Source of the DNA: a virus
DNA length: 48,520 nt
Virus record (IMG/VR): IMGVR_UViG_3300027770_000085
Location: 1 to 48,520 of that record
Reading direction: 5' to 3' (one strand)
Part shown: piece by piece, positions 1 through 4,807 of the stretch
Position numbering within the stretch: the first letter of the stretch is position 1
Layout: each line of letters begins with the position of its first letter
Notes under the pieces: generated by a model
The model's database searches: none
Seen by the model: the letters and a program-made list of their open reading frames with translations, nothing else
What the model was told of the DNA's origin: nothing
Program-made: the position numbers and the translations under genes

Positions 1-1092
1 ATTGCTGCGTCTGATGTTCCTCTGACGATTGTTGTTGTTGCTCCTCGCATTCTGCTTGCTAATCAACTCTCTGATGAGTTTGAGCAGTATCTAAAGAGCG
101 AAGAGATTTGTATTGCTCACGTACATAGTGGAGAAACTCATCACTTTAGTAGCACACAATCACACAAGATTGCGGCACATAATGCAGTAGCAAAAGCACT
201 TCATCAACATCATTTGATTTTCACTACTTATCACTCATTAGAAAGAGTAAATGAGTCAGGTATTGTGATTGATGTTGCATATTTTGACGAAGCACACAAT
301 TCTACCAAACCAATGAATAGTGTAGGTGTTGCTCGTACATCTGAATCATCCAATGCTGCTTATTTCTTTACTGCAACTCCTAAGATTGCGATGAGCAACA
401 GTACTGTATATGGCAGTAATATTATTTCTATTAGTGCAAAGGAACTTGTAAGTGTCGGAACTATTCTTTCACCACAAGTGGAGACCTATGAGTTTGATGA
501 AGTTCGCACGAAAGAGAATGCTGCGTTTGTGGATGCAGAGAATATTCTTGGTATTCTGAATAATATGAATGAAACAGCACCAAAGGTATTGGTTGCTGCT
601 CCTTCTACAAAAGTAATCTGGGATGCACTGTCACATACTTCACTTCTACAATCATTGATTGATATGGACTATGTGGTAATGCACATTACGTCCAAGCACG
701 GTGCATATATCAATCGTAAGAAAGTTACAAGGGAAAAGTTCTTTGAGCAACTTACACTTCTGGGTAAGGACAGCACACAAAAGATGATTGTGTTTCATTA
801 TTCTATTTTGTCTGAGGGTATCAATGTGCCTGGACTGACGCATTGTATTATGTTGCGTAATCTTCCTACGATTGAGATGCTTCAAACGATTGGTAGAGTG
901 ATACGAGTATCTCAAGAAGATCGGAGTGCAATACAAAACAAACAACTACAACCTGGACAGTTTGAGTTTTACAAGAAGCCATATGGTAAGATTATCATTC
1001 CAGTTTCCAATGGTTATGGTGATCAGATTGCAAAAAAGATTCAAGGACTTGTAGATGTTGTGTTTGTTCAAGGTGAGATAGTTACTACATAA
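1..1092 (+). CDS. SF2 DNA/RNA helicase, 3' part (5' end outside window)
   Basis: The frame is open from the first base, so the gene begins upstream; 363 residues are visible. Helicase motifs in order are Ia-like APRILLANQL near the start, motif II DEAH at nt 286-297, motif III TAT within FFTATP at about nt 370, motif V-like SEGINVPG at about nt 813, and motif VI QTIGRVIR at about nt 883. The Walker A motif I must lie upstream. This order defines an ATP-dependent superfamily 2 translocase of the DEAD/DEAH or restriction-helicase type. T4-like phages carry such enzymes (UvsW is the T4 example) for recombination and replication-fork processing, but I cannot show that this is UvsW. Small early-type genes and the candidate origin lie downstream. 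The family is firm; the exact role is inference. Confidence 0.88.
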   Translation: MAASDVPLTIVVVAPRILLANQLSDEFEQYLKSEEICIAHVHSGETHHFSSTQSHKIAAHNAVAKALHQHHLIFTTYHSLERVNESGIVIDVAYFDEAHNSTKPMNSVGVARTSESSNAAYFFTATPKIAMSNSTVYGSNIISISAKELVSVGTILSPQVETYEFDEVRTKENAAFVDAENILGILNNMNETAPKVLVAAPSTKVIWDALSHTSLLQSLIDMDYVVMHITSKHGAYINRKKVTREKFFEQLTLLGKDSTQKMIVFHYSILSEGINVPGLTHCIMLRNLPTIEMLQTIGRVIRVSQEDRSAIQNKQLQPGQFEFYKKPYGKIIIPVSNGYGDQIAKKIQGLVDVVFVQGEIVTT

Positions 1093-1114
1093 TATATGTG
1101 TTACAAATAGAACT

Positions 1115-1282
1115 ATGGTATTTCAGCCAAAGTACAAAAATTCAGGTAATGATACAAAACTCATTCGAGTACCAAATGTTTATGCTGATCTTGTAGAAGA
1201 ACTTATGTTAGTTTATGATGCAAGATTTGATACTAAAAAAGGATTGCATTTATTGCGAAAGTATATTTCAAATCTGTCCTAG
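1115..1282 (+). CDS. small hypothetical protein, 55 aa
   Basis: This short ORF starts at ATG 22 nt after the helicase stop and ends with TAG at 1280-1282, exactly where the first promoter cassette begins. The product is mildly basic with a central KLIRVPNVYADLVEEL stretch, which looks like a short helix-forming segment. There is no signal peptide, membrane segment or cysteine. I do not recognise a family. Tight packing between the helicase and the cassette, and the clean match of its stop to the start of the repeat, support it as a real gene co-transcribed with the helicase. Confidence 0.6.
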   Translation: MVFQPKYKNSGNDTKLIRVPNVYADLVEELMLVYDARFDTKKGLHLLRKYISNLS

Positions 1283-1365
1283 TACAGACACCCTTGTGCC
1301 ACTAATCGCACTGGCACATAACACTCCCAAAGGCACCCTGGAGGTGCTATAATTACGGAGTAATT
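1281..1365 (+). promoter_or_regulatory. early promoter cassette, copy 1
   Basis: This is the first of three near-identical intergenic cassettes. It holds an imperfect dyad (TGTGCCA ... TGGCACA, 1295-1317), then an extended -10 box TGC-TATAAT (TG at 1345-1346, TATAAT at 1348-1353). The -10 box overlaps a second dyad, AATTAC-GGA-GTAATT (1351-1365). No TTGACA-like -35 lies 17 nt upstream, so the promoter probably relies on the extended -10 or on an activator. Compared with copies 2 and 3, both arms of the second dyad change together (GATTAC/GTAATC becomes AATTAC/GTAATT). It should drive the four small genes that start at 1385. Confidence 0.72.
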
Positions 1366-1384
1366 CACCAAAGGAGAGAGGGAG

Positions 1385-1573
1385 ATGTTTGTTTGTTGTC
1401 CTGTTTCTTTTGATTTGTGCGATGCTGAATGGTTCACTAATCTTGATGATGCAAAGGATGATGCACTTAATTGGAGTGTTGAACTCAATGGTGAGAATGT
1501 AGTTGTATATGAGGCACTTGATGCTGGTGAAGATGGTTATACCTTCAAACCATTAGTTTCCATCTTTTCCTAA
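1385..1573 (+). CDS. small acidic hypothetical protein, 62 aa
   Basis: This is the first gene after cassette 1. It has a strong purine-rich Shine-Dalgarno tract (AAGGAGAGAGGGAG) just upstream, unlike most of its small neighbours. The product is acidic, with two cysteines near the N-terminus (FVCCPVSFDLCD) and an Asp-rich middle (NLDDAKDDAL). No catalytic motif, signal peptide or membrane span is visible, and I do not recognise a family. Its place directly behind a strong promoter and its good ribosome-binding site predict high early expression. Such small acidic early proteins of T4-like phages often interfere with host functions, but that is inference from position only. Confidence 0.7.
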   Translation: MFVCCPVSFDLCDAEWFTNLDDAKDDALNWSVELNGENVVVYEALDAGEDGYTFKPLVSIFS

Positions 1574-1578
1574 ACAAA

Positions 1579-1785
1579 ATGACTACTATCTCATTCACAT
1601 CTGGCGAATTGTTAGATATTATCTCTGCTCTTGATGCTGTTGGAGATAATTGTATGGAGGCAGAGAATGTTCTTCTTGCTTCATACTATGCCAAATTATC
1701 TCAACAATTTGAAATGATTCATGATAAACTTCAGGATTTTGTTCCTGAAGATCGTGTTGCCAACCTTGCCCTAATTGCTAATTGA
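1579..1785 (+). CDS. small acidic, helical hypothetical protein, 68 aa
   Basis: It starts six bases after the stop of the preceding gene in the local start context AAAATGAC, with no Shine-Dalgarno sequence. The product is acidic and probably all-helical (SGELLDIISALDAVGDNC, then a second helix with YYAKLSQQFEMIHDKL). The pattern resembles a helix-turn-helix hairpin of small phage proteins, but no DNA-binding signature is visible and I do not recognise the family. The short gap suggests translation coupled to the upstream gene from the cassette 1 promoter. Confidence 0.7.
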   Translation: MTTISFTSGELLDIISALDAVGDNCMEAENVLLASYYAKLSQQFEMIHDKLQDFVPEDRVANLALIAN

Positions 1786-1787
1786 TT

Positions 1788-1916
1788 ATGACAATTGACA
1801 CACTCAACTTCACTGGTAATACTACAACCTATCTGGGTTTTATTGGTGTTATCAGTACTGGCATCATTCTGGTGCTATGCTTCACTCGTTATTTCAATTC
1901 TCCCCTGAACAAATGA
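1788..1916 (+). CDS. small single-pass membrane protein, 42 aa
   Basis: This ORF starts two bases after the previous stop and ends in an ATGA overlap with the next gene. The 42-residue product has a polar Thr/Asn-rich N-terminus (MTIDTLNFTGNTTT), one hydrophobic span at about residues 15-33 (YLGFIGVISTGIILVLCF) and a short tail with Arg. By the positive-inside rule its N-terminus would face the periplasm. It may be a small inner-membrane or thylakoid effector or an exclusion-type protein; the sequence does not decide. The close junctions on both sides are the best evidence that it is translated. Confidence 0.6.
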   Translation: MTIDTLNFTGNTTTYLGFIGVISTGIILVLCFTRYFNSPLNK

Positions 1917-2104
1917 CTACTCAACAGATGTATGATGAGCTAATGGAAGGTTATTTGCTCCAAACAAGAGAACAAATACAGCAGGATTTAATTACACTCC
2001 TTGACTCACAATTTGGTGAGGTAGAGTATCTTGACGAAGTTAGGACTCTTGCCTGTCAAATTGTAGTTGACAACTTTGACAAATTCTTTTCAAAAGTCAA
2101 ATGA
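1913..2104 (+). CDS. small hypothetical protein, 63 aa
   Basis: I place the start at the ATG overlapping the upstream stop (ATGA, 1913-1916) rather than at an in-frame ATG at 1877. The choice rests on the local CAAATGAC start context and on the 1877 start lying deep inside the membrane-protein gene. The product is acidic and helical (MTTQQMYDELMEGYL, then QQDLITLLDSQFGEVEYLDE), ending in a basic FFSKVK. No known family is recognised. It is the last gene before cassette 2, and its TGA is the exact left edge of that repeat. Confidence 0.65.
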   Translation: MTTQQMYDELMEGYLLQTREQIQQDLITLLDSQFGEVEYLDEVRTLACQIVVDNFDKFFSKVK

Positions 2105-2206
2105 TACTAATACTTCAGGTAGTACAGACACCCTTGTGCCAGTTGTGCAACTGTCCATAACATCACCCAAACCCCCTCAGTCCGTGCTATGATTACGGAG
2201 TAATCA
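2103..2206 (+). promoter_or_regulatory. early promoter cassette, copy 2
   Basis: This 104-bp repeat starts at the stop codon of the preceding gene and closely matches copy 3 over its whole length. It holds the extended -10 TGC-TATGAT (TG at 2185-2186, hexamer 2188-2193), overlapped by the perfect dyad TGATTAC-GGA-GTAATCA (2190-2206). The upstream dyad is degraded here, leaving CAGTT-GTGC-AACTG. The start point predicted from the -10 (about 2200) falls inside the downstream dyad, so the dyad is more likely a DNA operator than a leader hairpin. It serves the genes from 2217 onward. Confidence 0.72.
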
Positions 2207-2216
2207 ACCAAAACAG

Positions 2217-2474
2217 ATGACCACCGCAACCTACCAACTCAATGCTCTTGACATCTCTTATAATGGTTGGAACAACTATGAGACCTGGAATGTTGCTTTG
2301 TGGATAAACAATGTTGAGGGTTTGTATCACTTAGCACAGAACTGTGGTGATTACGAAACTCTGGTAAAATGTCTTTATGAGGATTATGGAGTGACTGAAA
2401 CAAAGGACGGTGTTAAGTTCAATTCTCCGAAGGTGAATGTGGTTCAAATTAACTCTGAGGTGTTTGACTTCTAA
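2217..2474 (+). CDS. small conserved phage protein with NNYETWNVALWI motif, 85 aa
   Basis: The protein carries NGWNNYETWNVALWINN at residues 16-32. I recall this Trp-rich signature from small proteins of many phages and some bacterial genomes (DUF7249-like, to be checked). It suggests a compact aromatic core, but no enzymatic residues can be assigned. The start is an ATG 10 nt after cassette 2 with no Shine-Dalgarno sequence (context AACAGATGACC). Because the operator dyad overlaps the presumed transcription start, the leader is very short. A role in early takeover is inference from its promoter alone. Confidence 0.78.
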   Translation: MTTATYQLNALDISYNGWNNYETWNVALWINNVEGLYHLAQNCGDYETLVKCLYEDYGVTETKDGVKFNSPKVNVVQINSEVFDF

Positions 2475-2513
2475 TTATCATTGTCTCAACATACCAACTT
2501 CACCCAAATTCAA

Positions 2514-2678
2514 ATGACCGAACAATCCTACTCTTTCCGGGGCATCTTCACTGACAAAAACTACTCTACTCGCCTTAATTATATGGCAGAAACTGCTCAA
2601 GATGCCTGGAATTTGTGTGCAAAACTAAATCCCACTTTTCTTGTACAATCCTGGGGATTCGAGGGTCAAGTTGACTGA
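2514..2678 (+). CDS. small hypothetical protein, 54 aa
   Basis: I use the ATG at 2514 (context CAAATGACC). A TTG start at 2481 in the same frame would add 11 residues with no better ribosome-binding site. The protein contains YSFRGIFTDKNYSTRLNYMAETAQDAW, a beta-strand pair followed by a helix, then an aromatic end (SWGFEGQVD). It resembles small alpha/beta domains common in cyanophage early regions, but I cannot name a family. There is no membrane segment or cysteine pair. It shares the cassette 2 transcript with its neighbours. Confidence 0.62.
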   Translation: MTEQSYSFRGIFTDKNYSTRLNYMAETAQDAWNLCAKLNPTFLVQSWGFEGQVD

Positions 2679-2719
2679 AACTACCTTGTCCCTATCCACA
2701 AACCAACTCAAACCACACA

Positions 2720-2881
2720 ATGCCTTACACCGTCTACATCACCGAAACCAGTTACACTTCTGCTGTCTTTGCTACTAAGGAAGAAGCAGAGGCATTTATG
2801 GAAGAACCTGACTATGATTTGTGCGGTAGTTGGGAACTCTCCAATTCCAACATCGAACTGGTTGAGGAGGTGACACCCTAA
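2720..2881 (+). CDS. small acidic hypothetical protein, 53 aa
   Basis: This short gene lies between the 54-aa gene and ardA. The sequence reads MPYTVYITETSYTS then a helix AVFATKEEAEAFMEE and a strand, a beta-alpha-beta pattern typical of very small phage domains. It is strongly acidic and has no recognised motif. No Shine-Dalgarno sequence precedes it; the leader is CA-rich (CAAACCACACA), as in neighbouring genes. Codon use and fit between flanking genes support it, but the short length keeps confidence moderate. Confidence 0.6.
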   Translation: MPYTVYITETSYTSAVFATKEEAEAFMEEPDYDLCGSWELSNSNIELVEEVTP

Positions 2882-2882
2882 C

Positions 2883-2940
2883 AACTGGCACAAGAGGGCA
2901 CCAGGATCGCCTCCAGTGCCCTTATACTTTAAGAGCAAAC
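2883..2940 (+). promoter_or_regulatory. possible diverged promoter cassette upstream of ardA
   Basis: This gap shares ACTGGCACA with the three cassettes and has a GGGCAC ... GTGCCC inverted repeat, followed by a -10-like TATACT at 2923-2928. It lacks the TG of the extended -10 and the GATTAC dyad. It could be a decayed fourth cassette or an unrelated hairpin. The similarity is visible but short. Confidence 0.35.
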
Positions 2941-2958
2941 CACACACACCAAACCCAA

Positions 2959-3387
2959 ATGACTCTCACTGCTGTTCCAATTGAAATTGCTTCTGAACTA
3001 TCACAGAAAGCATTAGATTATATTACTGAGTTAGTAGAGGGCACATATGCTCTGGAAGATATCCTACAATTTATCACAGAATACAACAGTGATGATTTCA
3101 TTAATTATTATGTTGATTATGTAGAGCAAGGTGAGAAAGTTGGGTTTGATGTTGTTGATGCTTTCTTAGAAGAAAATAATATTTCTGATGTGCATCAAGT
3201 AGAGAATGTTTATATGGGTGAGTATGAGTCAGAGGCAGACTTTGCCGAGAATTACTATAATGATATCATGGATGTCCCTGATGCATTAGTAATAGACTGG
3301 AAGGAAACATTCCATCAATCACTATCATATGATTATGATTATGTGAAAGGACATATGAAAGGTTATGTATTCCAACACGACTTTTAG
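2959..3387 (+). CDS. ardA: ArdA-like antirestriction protein, 142 aa
   Basis: The protein is very acidic and ends in a pattern I associate with ArdA: an acidic stretch (GEYESEADFAENYYND), a hydrophobic VIDWKETF segment, and a closing DYVKGHMKGYVFQHDF resembling the ArdA 'dgyyvf' end. ArdA proteins mimic bent B-form DNA and block type I restriction enzymes. The length (142 aa) is a little below typical ArdA (about 165). It has its own CAAATGAC-type start and sits in an early cluster where protection against restriction is expected. The family call rests on pattern memory without an alignment; the acidic DNA-mimic character is visible in the sequence. Confidence 0.66.
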   Translation: MTLTAVPIEIASELSQKALDYITELVEGTYALEDILQFITEYNSDDFINYYVDYVEQGEKVGFDVVDAFLEENNISDVHQVENVYMGEYESEADFAENYYNDIMDVPDALVIDWKETFHQSLSYDYDYVKGHMKGYVFQHDF

Positions 3388-3490
3388 ATACTAATACTTC
3401 AGGTAGTACAGACACCCTTGTGCCAGTTGTAGCACTGGCACATAACACTCCCAAACCCCCTCAGTCCGTGCTATGATTACGGAGTAATCA
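3387..3490 (+). promoter_or_regulatory. early promoter cassette, copy 3
   Basis: This is the best preserved copy, again starting at the upstream stop codon. It contains a perfect 9-bp dyad TGTGCCAGT (3419-3427) and ACTGGCACA (3434-3442), an extended -10 TGC-TATGAT (hexamer 3472-3477), and the perfect dyad TGATTAC-GGA-GTAATCA (3474-3490) overlapping it. No T run follows the upstream hairpin, so it is not a standard intrinsic terminator. It should drive the genes at 3504, 3858 and 4069. Confidence 0.74.
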
Positions 3491-3503
3491 GAAAAAAGCA
3501 GGC

Positions 3504-3836
3504 ATGTCCTTCACCAAAACTCAAGAACAGAAACAAGAGCGTTGGGCACGTATTGCTGAACTTGAAGTATCGAAGAGAGTTATGACTTCTGCTCAATCTA
3601 TTAGTGCCCGTAACAAACAAAAGAAAGCAACTATATTAGCAGACAAAGCAGAGAATTTACTTAACTCTCTCACACAGTCTGCAAGAGTATCTAAAGCACC
3701 GATGGGAACTAATCCTCTGACAGTAGAAGATAAGGCACCTGTACCTGATGCTAATACCTTCTTACCTAATAGAAAGAAGATAGATCAATTAGCAGTTAAG
3801 GCAAATCAAATCATTGATGATATTCTTAAAGGTTAA
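3504..3836 (+). CDS. basic hypothetical protein, 110 aa
   Basis: This is the first gene behind cassette 3. The N-terminal 65 residues are highly charged and helical (KTQEQKQERWARIAELEVSK ... NKQKKATILADKAENLL), possibly a coiled coil. A Pro/Ala linker (APMGTNPLTVEDKAPVPDA) follows, then a short C-terminal helix (IDQLAVKANQIIDDILKG). Net charge is positive, unlike its acidic neighbours, so nucleic acid or RNA polymerase contact is conceivable but not shown. I do not recognise a family. A weak AGCAGG sits just before ATG 3504. Confidence 0.72.
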   Translation: MSFTKTQEQKQERWARIAELEVSKRVMTSAQSISARNKQKKATILADKAENLLNSLTQSARVSKAPMGTNPLTVEDKAPVPDANTFLPNRKKIDQLAVKANQIIDDILKG

Positions 3837-3857
3837 TCTCTTTATTTCTCAAATCAA

Positions 3858-4040
3858 ATGAACAAACAAACCTGCATTGATGAACTGATTGAAACATTTA
3901 TGAATCGTCTTGAGTATTTGATTGACATAGATGATTATGCTAGTGCCGATGCAATTCACTCTGAATTTGTTGTGAATGGAATTGAACCTGAACACGGTGA
4001 ATACATCTGGTTATTTGTTCCAAACCTTTCTCTTTATTAG
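3858..4040 (+). CDS. small acidic hypothetical protein, 60 aa
   Basis: The gene begins 21 nt after the previous stop in the local context CAAATGAA with no Shine-Dalgarno sequence. The product is acidic, with two predicted helices (CIDELIETFMNRLEYLIDI and DYASADAIHSEFV) and a hydrophobic end (EYIWLFVPNLSLY). Paired helices with an Ala/Asp turn look like a TPR-like hairpin, but one unit is too little to call. Family unknown. It belongs to the cassette 3 transcript. Confidence 0.66.
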   Translation: MNKQTCIDELIETFMNRLEYLIDIDDYASADAIHSEFVVNGIEPEHGEYIWLFVPNLSLY

Positions 4041-4068
4041 TAACTCTCTCACTTCATTCATTAATCAA

Positions 4069-4197
4069 ATGACTATTCGTTTCACTCAAGACATTCACAC
4101 AAAGCAAACTGTTTATGTAGTATGTGATCTCTCTGGTCAGTGTATATTGTTGACTACACTTATCTGTGATGCGATTGCTAAAGTACAAGAAATGTGA
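4069..4197 (+). CDS. small hypothetical protein, 42 aa
   Basis: I start this gene at ATG 4069 (context CAAATGACT, as in five other genes here) rather than at an in-frame ATG at 3976, which would overlap the previous gene by 65 bp. The product begins MTIRFTQDIHTKQTVYVVCD and continues with a hydrophobic strand and helix (CILLTTLICDAIAKVQEM). It may be a tiny beta-beta-alpha domain. It is the last gene before the noncoding block with divergent promoters. Confidence 0.55.
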   Translation: MTIRFTQDIHTKQTVYVVCDLSGQCILLTTLICDAIAKVQEM

Positions 4198-4334
4198 TAT
4201 GTGTGTCTGCTATTGATGTAATTAGAAATGATTAATTAATGTTATTAAAAACATATGTGTTATATTTTGCTATTATAGTATAATGTCTGTTATTATGAAG
4301 TATTATAAGTTCTTATTGTCTTCTAAGGCTGTTA

Positions 4335-4363
4335 ATTATAACACACCACAGTTTATTTGTCAA
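4335..4363 (-). promoter_or_regulatory. leftward sigma70 promoter, perfect consensus
   Basis: On the minus strand, TTGACA (4363-4358) is separated by 17 nt from TATAAT (4340-4335); both hexamers are perfect. The predicted start is near 4328, reading left. No minus-strand ORF of useful size follows, so the transcript would be noncoding or antisense to the small early genes. It forms a divergent pair with the rightward promoter at 4408. Confidence 0.72.
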
Positions 4364-4414
4364 GTGTTTCCAAGGGATTATAAGATTTCCGACACATTCT
4401 GAGACACTTGACAA
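4357..4414. repeat. inverted repeat embracing both divergent -35 boxes
   Basis: Eleven-bp arms TTGTCAAGTGT (4357-4367) and ACACTTGACAA (4404-4414) are perfect inverse complements, and each arm contains the -35 box of one divergent promoter. A GTGTTATAAT core is also shared by both -10 regions. The layout looks like a duplicated and inverted promoter, or a symmetric regulator-binding arrangement. Confidence 0.75.
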
Positions 4415-4437
4415 CCCCCGACTTCGTGTGTTATAAT
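4408..4437 (+). promoter_or_regulatory. rightward sigma70 promoter, perfect consensus
   Basis: TTGACA (4408-4413) is followed after 18 nt by TATAAT (4432-4437). The predicted start is about 4444. The transcript would run through the TTTTCCACA array; the next plausible gene starts only at 5201. This suits an origin-activating or noncoding RNA, or a long leader for the 5201 gene pair. Confidence 0.75.
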
Positions 4438-4495
4438 GACTTCGTGGACTGAGATAATAACTTCGTGTATCTGTGAGTATGATACTACTTCGTCC

Positions 4496-4807
4496 TGTGG
4501 AAAACTACTTTTCCACAGGTTGTTCGTGGTAGTATAGAGTATAAGAACTGTTCGTTGTAATAGTTTTCCACAGGTTTAGAAGTAGTTGTAGTATTTGCAA
4601 GGGTTTATAAGATTTACCCTGTGGAAAACTCTCATAAACCTGTGGAAAACTCTTCGTTTACCTGTGGAAAACTACACAAACCTGTGGAAAACCTCATAAG
4701 ATTGTGGAATACCTGTGGAAAACTCTTCGTTTACCTGTGGAAAACCTTTATCGTCCTGTGGAAAACCTTTATCGTCCTGTGGAAAACCTTTATCGTCCTG
4801 TGGAAAA
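4496..4807. repeat. array of 12 DnaA-box-like 9-mers (TTTTCCACA), candidate replication origin
   Basis: Exact TTTTCCACA occurs on the + strand at 4509 and 4564. Its complement TGTGGAAAA starts at 4496, 4620, 4641, 4663, 4683, 4714, 4736, 4757, 4778 and 4799, with a one-mismatch copy at 4703. Spacings in the main block are 21, 22, 20, 20, 11, 22, 21, 21 and 21 bp, all close to whole helical turns, so sites would face one side of the helix. The first two form an inverted pair with 11-bp arms CCTGTGGAAAA and a 4-bp gap. The 9-mer fits the bacterial DnaA-box consensus TTWTNCACA, and I recall TTTTCCACA as the box reported for a Synechococcus origin. An origin, an iteron block for a phage protein, or a DnaA-titration site are the readings I favour. 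Confidence 0.78.

Noticed and set aside
652-945. Minus-strand open frame in the helicase gene
   Set aside because: It is the antisense shadow of a strongly supported helicase frame and has no ribosome-binding site or recognisable protein features.
1351-1365. NtcA-type site at the cassette dyad
   Set aside because: The NtcA consensus is GTA-N8-TAC; here the dyad is TAC-GGA-GTA, the reverse arrangement with a shorter spacer.
1877-1912. Upstream ATG (1877) as start of the 63-aa gene
   Set aside because: It would overlap the membrane-protein gene by 40 nt; the ATGA junction at 1913 matches local start contexts.
2708-2947. Minus-strand frame opposite the 53-aa gene and the gap before ardA
   Set aside because: All supported genes are on the + strand, and the + strand gene fits the operon spacing and start context better.
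4496-4807. CRISPR-like array
   Set aside because: Units of about 12 bp with short, partly identical spacers of about 9 bp are too small; spacers are repeated rather than unique.
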